This document shows positions 53,561 through 64,000 of a stretch of 64,000 nt of DNA, piece by piece. Below the pieces are notes generated by a model. The model saw only the letters and a program-made list of their open reading frames with translations. It made no database searches and was not told the origin of the DNA. Every line of letters starts with the position of its first letter. The first letter of the stretch is position 1. The position numbers were made by a program, and so were the translations under genes. Source of the stretch: Trichoplax adhaerens (lineage: Eukaryota > Placozoa > Uniplacotomia > Trichoplacea > Trichoplacidae); contig NW_002060944.1 of assembly GCF_000150275.1 (NCBI RefSeq), positions 8,197,033 to 8,261,032 of the forward strand, written 5' to 3'.

Positions 53561-54168
53561 TGCTAAAACAACATCAATTAAACTCCTATTAACATTTCAT
53601 TTAATGTAGTAATTGGATGTATTTATGAGCATGAGCCAAGTATACTGTATTATGGCTGTATTCTCATCACACTTACAATGGTTTGCATAGTATTTTTTCA
53701 AATGCTAATAAACATATATTAATCTATGATAAAAAAAAAACTAGACATCATATATTTATCTATGATAAAAAGAAACTAGACATAGGATCATCTTTCACTA
53801 GTGACTGGATAAATTTTCTCTCTGAACTCAGACAACAATAAAATTTGATCAAAAATATCCAAAAAAGCATAAGGAGAAAGATTTTTCCAGAGTTAGGATG
53901 CAAATGAATTGATAAGACGTAATAAAAATACAAAGTAAAAGCAATTTGATTATACGTATATTCAATTTTATTTCTTGTGCTAATAAAGAGTGAAATGCTC
54001 TAAAACTGCTGTAGGTTAACACAGTTGCTGGATTAGTAATAAAAAAAAAGTAAGCTGGTCTGCTGGTGCTTCTAGGTCCTTCATTGTCGGATGCAGGATA
54101 CGAAAAGGTGATATGTGCTAAATTGACATTACTTTATCGTTATTAATCTAGCAACTCTTCCATAATAG

Positions 54169-54333
54169 CATGCCAAAAAAGGATATACATACGAGAATAC
54201 TCAGGCATCGGCGGATGAGCGTAGCAGCAGTGCAGCACAGCCTATTCGTTCTGTAGCTGCTACATCTGGTTTGCTGTACTCAGCTTTGAAGAAGACTTCG
54301 TCTTCTACTGCAGCAAGTACCCCAGATTCATAA
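54169..54333 (+). CDS. candidate terminal exon of an unidentified gene
   Basis: After an ATAATAG acceptor, a frame of 54 codons reads HAKKGYTYENTQASADERSS, then SAAQPIRSVAATSGLLYSAL and KKTSSSTAASTPDS before TAA. Its Ala/Ser/Thr-rich composition and higher G+C than the flanks suggest coding DNA. An in-frame stop lies immediately upstream, so it must be spliced if real. Upstream exons were not found, apart from the possible start at 52281. I do not recognise the protein. Confidence 0.35.
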   Translation, partial: HAKKGYTYENTQASADERSSSAAQPIRSVAATSGLLYSALKKTSSSTAASTPDS

Positions 54334-55287
54334 TTTGTATATTTATACTGGATAGGTTAATAACACCTTTACATCGTATGATAACTTGTGCCCATGACAG
54401 CACTATTTCAGTAAAGGACGATTAAATAATTTAAACAGTATTTTGATAAGCTAGATACTCCATTATGTATACAGGTATTAAAGACAATTCTACAATTATA
54501 TAAACGCTACGATGGCATTACCAGTTCTTATTATAGTAACTACTCGTGTAGTTTGCCAACTCTAATTATGTTTTCAAGTGCTTTTCTATCTCGTGTAGGT
54601 AAATAATTGTATTGACTTTAGTATTTGTGATGCCGGCACCTTTACTGACAAATAAACAGAACGTAATACCTATCATAGTATGAGACAGATATTACCTATC
54701 TATAAAATGTTATCTCAGTAAAGTATGTGTGTAAACTTTAGATATGTTAGCACATTCTAGGCTGTCATACTTTGTTGATATGTAATGCAGTAGATGTTGT
54801 ATAAAGTAGATTTAAACGTATTCTCGCGTGCATTAGGGTAACTTGCCTCTACAGTATTGATGAGAGATATAATAAAGAACTACACCTAACGAATATCATA
54901 GCCGTTCATTTTCTCTTCTACTACTCTCTGCCAATCTATCATCATACCTGAAGGGTCTTATTTTTAAGCTAAACTTGATGAGATTTGATAATGTAATAGC
55001 TGTATTTAAAGTAATTTATCAGATTTAGTAATGATATCGATAACATTTATCATTTATATAATCGAGCTATATTAGCAAGCTAGCATTTTACCTCATTAAA
55101 ATAGGTATAAGTAATATTGACTTGCAAAGTAATTTATTCCTCAAGTATGCGAAGCTAAAGTAAGTTATCCGATGGTTATAGTTTGTACTATACAATTGAT
55201 TATCCAACTAGTTAAAGACAGACACACCAGTTTAGTTATATCATGATTATCAGTTTATAGTTATATAGATATGTTATACAGAATATA
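54334..55287. other. intergenic, AT-rich
   Basis: No gene, repeat or RNA structure seen apart from the inverted repeat that begins at 55288. Confidence 0.5.
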
Positions 55288-55431
55288 ATTATTTAATTTA
55301 ATTAGTCGTTCATATTTTGATTGTTACTTGCTAGTTATATCAAGTATCCACGACTGTAGATAAAACAATCAAAATATGAACGACTAATTAAATTAAATAA
55401 TAGTGGATACTTGCAGCAACTAGCAAGTAAC
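55288..55431. repeat. interleaved inverted repeats A-B-A'-B'
   Basis: Arm A (55288-55324, 37 nt) is the exact reverse complement of A' (55365-55401). Arm B (55323-55351, 29 nt) is the reverse complement of B' (55403-55431) with a block of 4 differing bases in the middle (ATATA versus CAGCA complement positions). The order is A, B, A', B' rather than the nested A, B, B', A' of a hairpin. It sits about 130 bp beyond the stop codon of the LamG-like gene and so may be in or near its 3' UTR. Confidence 0.9.
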
Positions 55432-55563
55432 AGTCTATGGTATTATCCTTCCCGTAAGTCAACGACTAATAAGCACGTAAATAATTTTATTTGAAGCTAC
55501 TTTATTAATTCCATTTAAACTAAATATAACTAAATATACGACTAAGGCAAGAGATCATAAGGA

Positions 55564-58119
55564 TCAAATGCTAATAGAAGAAGTTGGAGACAATGTCTGT
55601 ATGACATGTGGTAGTTTAGTAGTTAAGCCAAAATTTGGGCAAACAGAGGGACAAGTGAAGACTAATTCTTCTGTAGTTTTTGTTAAAGTTTCAATCAATG
55701 GTGGACAGCTAATGACAGTTCTTGAAATTGTAGTAGTGGTATAAACTGTTTTCGTTGAATGAATACAGATACTTGACAAACTTTCAAGTGGCTCAGTAGA
55801 TAAACTTTCCAATTCGATAAAACTAGAAGTCGAAAGAATATCTGACTTAACTGAGCTAGTAACAACAGTAGTAACAATTTCTGGTACAGATGTTTCGGTA
55901 CTAGTAAGAAATTCTTCACTTTCCTCTGAGGAAAAGACTAAAGATTCAGATTCGCTTTCTAAAATACTTGATATTTCACTTGAAAGAACGGATGTACTTT
56001 GCACAACATCGGAACTGCTTACGCTGCTTCTTGTACCAATAGAAGATGATGAAACAACGCTTGTCGTCTCAATTATGCTCGAGATTTGACTAGTTATTTC
56101 TGATGAAACAACGCTTATCGTTTCAATTGTGCTCGAGACTTCACTAGTTATTTCTTGACTTGATGAAACGGCCGTTGTTGATTCTATTTCTTCAGAAGAA
56201 CTTTCTACCTCAGAAGAACTTTCTATCTCAGAAGAGATTTCACTACTGACAAATTCAAATGATGATATTTCGCTTTCTTCGACGATCGTGGTAGAAGGTT
56301 CGATAAATTCGCTTGATTCAACACTAGTAGTAATTTCCACAGGAGTTGAAGATATAACCAGTGATTCCACTCTAGTAGTCGTCATCCTTCTGCTTGATAC
56401 CGTAGAAACTGATCTGCTAAATATGAAAGTCGAGGTAGACGATGATGTCGGTACGCTAGAGGTTTCTGGTACGCTAGATGATGTTATAATACTTGAAATA
56501 ACGCTTGAACTTTCTATGGAACTTGTAATCTCTACTCAATGATAAAAAAAAAATGAATGTAAACTCATTCTACATATTCGTAAATTAGGCGCGCATATTA
56601 TACTATTTACTGAGTATTCATACTATCCATCAAGGCAAAATCTTTACATTATCACAAATAACTACAAAAAAAGCGTAGACAAAAATACAATCCATTATTT
56701 ACCATCTTCTCGACTTGATATCGGTTGAACGATAGAAGTAGTACTTGGCTGTGGAATGATAGACGATGTTTCCTTATCACATTCAATTTTCTTATACCAT
56801 GATTGACAGTTCTTCAAGGTTTCTATTACGGAGAATATTAGAATGTCATTGCATCCGAGATGTTTATTCTAAGGATAATCTAGGAAAGACTTGAATATAA
56901 AACTTACTTCTTGATCCAAGATAAACCTTGCATATTTCATGCCAATTTAATTTACGATACCATACAGCAACTTGGCTAAATTTAGCATTTGTCGTTGTTT
57001 TATGGTGAATCGATCGCCCAAGTAAAAATTTAGTAAAATTATAATGCGATGGAGCGTAATGGTATCGGCTAACTTCACATTCTTTTGTGTTCACAAAAAG
57101 ACGAAATTTTTTAAGTCCGTTAAAAGTAAAAAGAACATGAGCCCATTTGCCTATAATTCTAGACGGAATCGTGGAGTAGTAGATAAAATTGCCAACGGAA
57201 GCAATAAAGTAGGGGTGTTTGCCGGAAAATAATGCGATTCTAAAAAAATCTTTTAATCCGCCAGCACTAACATAATAACCATCATTATGATAACCATATC
57301 GTGCGATCATCTTGATCCATAAACTGACGGTTAAACCGTTAGTACAAAGTGATAAATTTCCTAAACATTCATTGGTATATTCACCAAGATGCACCCAGCT
57401 TTGGCCATCTGTACCAATACCACCCGGTTGAGGAGGGCATGGCCATAAAACAGCAGCATAGTGTTTAGCTGTACCATCATATTGACCGCAGACATTCTCA
57501 ACTGTTTTACCGTTCTTCAATTTACTTAACGGCCAAAATTCGTCGGCTCCACAAAACCAATTTTCTATTGATTTCAAAGTAGAATTCAGTTTAAAACCAG
57601 TTAGAAATATAGTTTACTGTCGTTTTTAATTAGTATACTGTATAGTCTGACAGCCTCCAAAAAGATTACTTCAGTTTTTATTAAAGTAAATTTATTGTTA
57701 GATCCTATATTATTATTAACTTTAGATAAAAAAATTTAAAGAATGCGGAGATACAAAAGAAATACAGTTAGAGATCTACCTTGCTATTAAAAAATACAGA
57801 ACTTACTTTTACCCTTGTGGTGATGATAATAATCATCATAAACCCAGCCTGGAGGATATGAATCGTATGACCAATGCGAATTGTGATGATAACCGCCATA
57901 GCCATGCCCGCCCTGATGATCATATTGATCATTGCCGTGGCCATATCCTGCCTGACATAGCAAACTCGAACCTAAAATTATAACAAGCTTGATAGAGATA
58001 TAAAGATTGTCAATATCGCAATCGATTATAGTGAATAAATCAGAAATATTAGTCGCTATTTAAAATGAAATTGAGATTTAAAAATTACGAAAACTTACAA
58101 TTGAAGCTATTTTCAGCAT
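55564..58119 (-). CDS. secreted LamG-like/jellyroll protein with Ser/Thr-rich tail
   Basis: Probable extracellular or cell-surface protein, specific role unknown. Five exons join in phase: 58099-58119 (MLKIASI), 57807-57987, 56908-57564, 56703-56828 approximately, and 55564-56532 approximately. Residues 1-20 form a signal peptide (MLKIASILVIILGSSLLCQA). A Gly/His/Tyr/Asp-rich segment follows (GYGHGNDQYDHQGGHGYGGY...). Exon 3 is one LamG-like jellyroll domain: WVHLGEYTNECLGNLSLCTN, then GLTVSLWIKM, IIGKWAHVLFTFNGLKKFRL, VAVWYRKLNWHEICKVYLG. Exon 4 adds NCQSWYKKIEC. Exon 5 is a long Ser/Thr/Glu/Val tail, typical of an O-glycosylated stalk, ending in a Cys-containing segment (CPPLIETLTKTTEELVFTCP). 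No transmembrane helix or GPI-type hydrophobic end is seen. The jellyroll exon is symmetrical, phase 1-1. The first intron joins only with the acceptor at 57988, which also completes the signal peptide. Confidence 0.82.
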
Positions 58120-58650
58120 GGTGGTTGGTATTTGCCGAGAAATATCTGCAGCGATAGAGGCTGTTATTATATCAGCGATCGGCGAAAAAGAAGGCTGGTT
58201 TGCTGTTCTCACGCGTTTAAATCTACTCCTTGAGGGCTTCACAGTACTTTATTTGATTTTGAATCCGTCAACTTTACAGTCAACATCGTGCGAGATTTTA
58301 TCCTATTATAGACGGTATAGTCCGTCCTGTGACTGATTCATTCTTGAGGTAAAATTTTTAGGACACCTTCAAGATGAAAGTTAAAGTTGAAAAAGATAAA
58401 AATATTTTTAGTAGGTAAGATATCGTTAAACTTTTCATCACTATTCGATAAAAGAAACTTTAAGCTAGCTGTGATTGCGTTCATTTCCTCAATCATGGAT
58501 TACCGCGCCATTTAAATGAAACTTTTTGATAGCTTTTAAACGAAAAAATTATTGTCGTTCTAAATAATATCGCTATTACCTAATATGTGAGTATCATTTA
58601 GGCAATAAAAATGCCCTATCAAAGCGTGTCAATTATAAAAAATACTTACG

Positions 58651-58863
58651 TCATAAAATCAACAAATCAATACATAAACGCAAATAACCAAAGCTGTCAC
58701 AAAGTATCCTTATTTGCCGGATTAGGAGGTAAGCAAGCAATCGTAAGCTGAGGCTTTGCCAAACCTTTATAAGCAAAATTATCACGTGGAATAAGAGTGA
58801 TATGCCAAAAATTAATACAGTTCGATCAATAATATCCCGTGCATAATAACCAGATTTCATCAC
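58651..58863 (-). CDS. possible small membrane protein, unrecognised
   Basis: ATG at 58863 opens MMKSGYYARDIIDRTVLIFG followed by ISLLFHVIILLIK, a short polar N-terminus and a hydrophobic helix like that of small mitochondrial or ER membrane proteins. After this the frame runs on through less convincing sequence to TGA at 58651-58653. A strong donor (GTAAGT) lies 2 bases beyond that TGA, suggesting the true exon may be in a different frame or spliced internally. No homologue comes to mind. It lies between the LamG-like gene and CCDC40. Confidence 0.25.
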   Translation of the reverse strand: MMKSGYYARDIIDRTVLIFGISLLFHVIILLIKVWQSLSLRLLAYLLIRQIRILCDSFGYLRLCIDLLIL

Positions 58864-60857
58864 GCTTTCATAACTTCGTGATTCTGCTCTCTGACGTCGT
58901 CTTAGTTGTTACGCAAAAGATCTCGTCAATGCAGGATAAGATAGAAGTAACCTTACGGTGGTGCTATATTTTGAATTTATAACTGGATAGTAAATATTGA
59001 ACATGGCAAGCCTGGACTAAATTTAAACGCCTTCAAAATGATGATCTTAGATCAATAGCAGGATATAGGAAGGCAGATAATGTATGTGCACTACAATGAT
59101 CCATTTCACTGCAATAATTGCCCAACGCGCATTAAAACAAAATATAGTTTGTGTTGAATTCTTTATTGCTCACGTAAGGAATCTAGACCACCTCAACGAA
59201 TGAAACAAACACCCCCAAAAATCTTACAAAGGTAGTAAAGATTATATCTGTTCCGTAAGATCTTATTCACTCCCCAGAAATTTCGGTTCATGAGCCGTTG
59301 AAATATGGGTGGGTAGCAAAGCTACACTGCATCCGATGCTCGTTACTGAAAAGCCATTTTTTGTATGCACCTAAAGCTATTTTTAATACTGAATACTGGT
59401 TAGATAAGAAATTAATACTATTCTTTAGAAAGTTGTTCATTTTGGTGGTAATGCTCACTATAGTCATGCTCACTATATATAGATAATTAAACTTGTAAAA
59501 GTCAGAATGTGTTATAGTTTAGTAATGATGAGATTCAGATTCGAAAGGGTGCGGCTACTTTGCATACTTGTAAAATGCGCGAATATGTAAACGACAGCAA
59601 CATGCATACATAAAGACTTACATCTAGCTGTAACATGAGAATCATTTGTAATCATCTGTCGAACTACTTTTAGATTCCACTTATTCGTAAGAAAAGCAGA
59701 GAATGCAGCACCTGATCCTCGTATTAAACATTATTTTATAACGGCTACTGTAAATTGAACATGAATTGCCATGTGTGCAATTGGCACCAAACTTCAGAAA
59801 TACTTGATCATTATTTTTTTATTTCTATATGTTGAAAAACTGAATCGATTATTCGTTTGTTTACTTCAACTGAGTTATCAATACTAGAAGTCCATGACTA
59901 CTATAAGATTAAGGATATCAAGTCTTAAACATACTTATCAATATGCAATATCTTCAGTGGATGTTGCTTGCGGATAGTTTAAACTACTGTACCGCGTTTA
60001 AATAAATCCAAACAACGAATTATCTATTTATTGTAGACTATTAACGACTTCATTTTGGCCAAATGCGGTCATTATAATTTGACTCTTCAAGTTTAAATCC
60101 TTGGTGAATATTGCTCATTTCAAAGCATAAGAAATACGAGTTATTAATTTATTAAATCAATTTCCAATCGGATTATCGCGGTAAAACACTAAAAAGCGCT
60201 TTAGTCATACGGCTGCATTTCGTCCGCCAGAATAGTTAGGATAAAATGTGTAAAATAGATGTCGTACCATTTCTTGATATTATACTTCAATCAAGGCTTA
60301 AATTGACGACATCTGTTTTACCATCTAGGTGTACAGTACTTTACTGTATTATGAACTAACGTTGGTATTGTACTGTACTGTACAGTACAGTACAGTACGA
60401 GTACAGCTTTATACTGTACACTGTAGTGTACGCGTACTGCCACTAGACCAGAAAGGTTTGGTTCGGTTCAACACCTTTGTGATCAGTCTGCCACTGTAGC
60501 GATTAATGGCTCAGTTGGATGAAACTGGAAAAGGATATGATGATCCGTTGTCATAGCTACGTCGATAATATCTTCACTAGCTATCGACCCGGTGCTGTCG
60601 GCACTCTGGACTTGGCCTGAGTCAACTACATATTCCTTTACTTTTCAAATAGACTAGCATATACGTCACATATTGGAAGGCTATTACCGTCAATTTAACT
60701 GACTGTGAGTAGAAATTGGTATAACTGGAGCTGTTATTTTCAATCCATCGACTAGAAATTGTTGCTGTAGAAGATTGAAAACGATCAATTTCCATTCAAT
60801 TAGAGTAGCAATACTGTAGAATTTCTATCATCAGATTGGATTGCCTAGTGATTTATT
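58864..60857. other. intergenic region upstream of CCDC40
   Basis: Contains the promoter of CCDC40. No other gene is supported: the opposite-strand frames at 59288-59486 overlap each other and lack domain character. TACTGTA/TACAGTA words cluster at 60330-60430, including a perfect palindrome. Confidence 0.5.
60369..60394. repeat. perfect 26-bp palindrome of GTACTGTAC units
   Basis: Positions 60369-60394 are self-complementary: TGTACTGTACTG followed by its mirror complement. More copies of GTACAG continue on the right to about 60430. It is about 460 bp upstream of the CCDC40 ATG. Confidence 0.85.
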
Positions 60858-63800
60858 ATGGCTGATAACCGAGTCCAAAGTGATCCAAATGAATACGATG
60901 AGAATTTAAATCAGGGTAACGGTAATCTCGATAATCAATATGGAGATGATCCTGTCATAACCAATGAAGATAATGCTGATGCAGAGGAGTATCATCAATT
61001 TGATCCAAATACTGTCCTTACGGATAATCACACTATCGATGAAGATGAAGAATCAATCAATGATGATAATGAAAATGACGACGGTGTTGATTTTGCTAAT
61101 AAATCTAGCAAGCCAAGTAGTGCAGAATTAGTGGAATATCAACCATCCAGAGATGACGAAGACTTAGAGGAAGATGATAACATCGATGATGACGATTTAG
61201 ACGATCAGAGTGAAATGATTGTGTTAGATCCTGATCATGTAAGTAGTAAAAGTACCAGTGTACAGTATTAAAAGGAACATTCTACATAACTTATATTAAA
61301 TCTCCGTGGTATACAATTCTAGCCTCTCATGAAAAGGTTCCAAGCTGCTTTGAGGAAGCAATTAACAAAGCAATACGAAAAAGTCAATCTTGAACTAAGA
61401 GAAATGGTAAGTTTTGATAAACATTGTTAGAACTAGCAGCTAAATTAAAAAATCTTCTTTTCCCTTTTATGAATATTGTATTTCTACAAGTTAACTATTA
61501 ACAGTTGGACACTATCATGATGGTGCTACTAAAGAATTTGCATTGTTATAATTTATAATAATGTACCTAGTGGCATAACGATTCTGTCTTATGAATGTTA
61601 CATTAAATAGCAAGAAACGGTCAAAAAGAAGAAATTACAACGCGAAGAATTAGGTGTTTCACTATACAATTTACAACAAGAGTTGGCAAAACAACAAACC
61701 TCATTAGAGAAAGAGCATGACGACTTTAATCAGCTATACAAAAATAGACAAGCGTCCGAGACTGATCTTAATGAAACTAGACAACAATATAAACAGCTAG
61801 TCGATAAACTGGATCAGTTAATTCAAAAGCGTAAGTAATTTATTATAGATAACTTAATTACCTGATATCTGATGATACATAACTCAATTTATTCCATAAT
61901 TTTTACTGAACATCTTTACTACCGTATAATTAAAATGATCTATTTTAGGAGATCAATTGCAAAGTGAGATGGAGAAAACTGCAGCACAACTAACTTACAT
62001 GGAGAATGCTAAACGCGATATCAAATCCGATATCGCCGTAATGAGGCGAGCAGCAGAAAAAGCCAATGAAGAAATCAGTAAGGCAGAAGAAGAAAAGCAG
62101 CAACAAGTAAATTATGAAATTTAGAAATTTAGTAATTCAGTAACAGAATCAGACGTATTAAGTTAACAATTTCTTTTTATTACGTGATTAGGATTTATTT
62201 ATTAATCGGATTACTGAAGTTATACAAAAACAAGAAGAGAAAATTAGACTATATGAAGCTCAATGTAAAGCACAAACAGAGGAAACAAAAGCTGCTCGTA
62301 CTTTAGTTTCTGATGCAACAACTGAAATTGAGGTAACTAGTACACATGAGGAAGAAGAGTTATCACCGCAACGAACACAACTTTACTGTCAAAGTATCTT
62401 TATCTTAATAACTTAAAACCAATTATTAATTTCAGTCGATCAACTTTGAAAAAAAACAACTGATGCAACAGTGGAACAGTAGCTTAATTGGGTTAAGAAG
62501 AAGGGATGAAGCGTTGGCTGGGCTTCGTAAAGCAATCGAGTAAGCTATAATTGAAAGTTACATCGATAGATGGAAATAAAATTGAAAAGTTTCAATCATT
62601 CTAATAATAATACATTAGTTTTCGTTAACTAATTGCATTTTATATAAACTAATCCAACTATTCTTTATTTATAACTTGACACAAACTTATAGCCTACAAC
62701 AACAACAATTACTTGCTTACGATACTGAAATTGCTGTAACGAAAAAATCAATTGAAAAAGAGCAGAAACAGAATGAAGGGTTAACGTTAATAAATAATAA
62801 GAACGAAGCTGAGCTAATCTTAGTCAAGAAACAAATTACAACTAGTCAGCAAAAATTAGACTCGGTTAAAATTGATTACAGCAAAATGAATAGAACACTG
62901 CGTGAAATAGAGCAACACTTAAATAAAGTTACTGCGGTAAGTTAACTGCCTCAAAGTCCTCTTTTAAGGATTAATGTAAATTGATAATGCTGGATCGCTC
63001 ATTTTAATAGTAAATTTAATAAGTTAATCACTAAAATTTCAATGTAAACGTTACTAACGTATAAAATGTCACCTTTACTTCGAAAATATTTCTTGCAATA
63101 ATACTAAACTTACTTTATGTTGGAATGTCATACTATTTTTAGGATGTAGTATTAAAGAATAATGACTTAATCGCATTAAGAAAGAATATTGAGCGAGTCT
63201 ATGATGACAAAGTGAAATTGCAAAGTGCAATTGAAAAGGAATTATACTCGCGGCAGACCATTGATAAAGCTTCAAAATATTCCAAAAAAGTTACCAGTAA
63301 AATAAGGCAAACTTTGATGTCTAAGGTATATTTTTTATAAGCCATATACTTATAACATCAGTAATTATTTAGAATTACGAGTACATAAATTTTTATACTT
63401 TTAGATCTTAATATTGTAAGAAGCAAATCACGATAATTCATTTTTATTAAATAAGTGTTCATACATCTGATAGATTTATCAATTTTATATTAGTATCTAT
63501 ATCATTATTCACTACTCAAAACTATGAAACAAAAAGCTATACTTTTGCTGCAGTATGATGACAAATTTTTGCTATATCTTCACAAATTTTCCTATAGGAA
63601 AATGAAGTTGCTGCTATCGAAAATGAAATCAGTCATACTGTATTATCTACAGTTCAATGTAAGAATCGTCTTGAAAAATCAAATCAACAATTAGATCAGT
63701 ACAACCAAGAAATACGTGAAAAGAATAAATTGATTGGTAAATATGAAAGTTCAGTTAATGGTAGTAATGCCACCATTGAAAAGAAGCAAACTCAAATTGA

Positions 63801-64000
63801 TCAATTAAATAAAAAAATTGAAAAGATATTAAGCAGCCGTGAAGGTGGTGGTGAGGAATTAGGCCCGCTGGAGATTCAAATTAAGACATTATTAAAACAA
63901 ATTGAAAGCTTACATCAAGAGAATGAACAACTGAAACAATTCTGGTTACGTGGGCAAAATGAATTAGTAAAACATACTAAAGAGCGCGAAGAGCAAGGGG
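60858..64000 (+). CDS. CCDC40: CCDC40, axonemal 96-nm ruler protein, truncated by window end
   Basis: CCDC40 (FAP172) with CCDC39 forms the 96-nm molecular ruler of motile cilia that places inner dynein arms and the N-DRC. Exon 1 (60858-61238) is a 127-codon acidic N-terminus full of Asp/Glu/Asn, starting MADNRVQSDPNEYDENLNQG and ending EMIVLDPDH. Exon 2 (61323-61406) reads PLMKRFQAALRKQLTKQYEK, which matches the DPDHPLM-RFQAAL signature of human CCDC40 across the junction. Coiled-coil exons follow in the human order: QREELGVSLYNLQQ, QSEMEKTAAQLTYMENAKRD, DLFINRITEVIQKQEEKI, KKQLMQQWNSSLIGLRRRDE, then YDTEIAVTKKSIEKEQKQNE, RQTIDKASKYSKKVTSK, and GGEELGPLEIQIKTLLKQIE. The frame runs off at 64000 within LVKHTKEREEQG, which corresponds to about two thirds of the family length. 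The start is the first ATG of the acidic exon. Confidence 0.96.

Noticed and set aside
1-64000. CRISPR arrays, prokaryotic operons, prophage or insertion sequences
   Set aside because: The spliced genes and metazoan proteins show this is a eukaryotic chromosome; the tandem arrays lack uniform spacers and no transposase or reverse transcriptase frame was seen.

Overview
The window is eukaryotic nuclear DNA: AT-rich, with genes broken into many short exons by GT..AG introns, mostly about 60-300 bp. Seven genes can be named with good confidence by reading spliced frames and comparing them with remembered families. The gene content (a metazoan ATF7IP-like chromatin factor, CEP131, CCDC40, CNOT3, UBE2O, peflin, DDX47), the AT richness and the compact introns fit an early-branching animal, most likely a placozoan (Trichoplax-like). 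The placozoan assignment is an inference, not a demonstrated identity.

Layout, left to right. 1-2.45 kb: no named gene, but a phase-consistent chain of candidate exons on the minus strand. 2.85-8.34 kb (minus): CNOT3, a CCR4-NOT subunit. 8.3-14.8 kb: accessory intergenic DNA with a four-unit ~250-bp tandem array and many TACAGTA/TACTGTA motifs. 14.79-23.46 kb (plus): CEP131. 23.5-26.3 kb: a ~120-bp tandem array and a short minus-strand candidate gene. 26.31-29.48 kb (plus): ATF7IP-like protein. 30.28-34.27 kb (minus): the nucleolar helicase DDX47. 36.13-39.47 kb (plus): peflin. 41.97-52.26 kb (minus): the giant E2/E3 UBE2O, whose first intron carries a degenerate ~200-bp repeat. 52.3-55.5 kb: two candidate exons, one more repeat and an odd interleaved inverted repeat. 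55.56-58.12 kb (minus): a secreted LamG-like/jellyroll protein with a Ser/Thr-rich tail, not assignable to a named family member. 60.86-64.0 kb (plus): the 5' part of CCDC40, cut by the window edge.

The genes do not form an operon or one pathway. Two are ciliary (CEP131 for satellites and ciliogenesis, CCDC40 for the axonemal 96-nm ruler). Four are housekeeping regulators (mRNA deadenylation, rRNA processing helicase, ubiquitin ligation, calcium-dependent ubiquitin adaptor/ER export). One is a heterochromatin cofactor. One is extracellular.

I did not find an unmistakable new system. The best leads are the secreted LamG protein with its phase-1 modular exon, the interleaved A-B-A'-B' inverted repeat beside it, the unnamed spliced gene at the left edge, and two very tight head-to-head start-codon pairs. 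Exon boundaries were read by eye. No transcript or database evidence was available.
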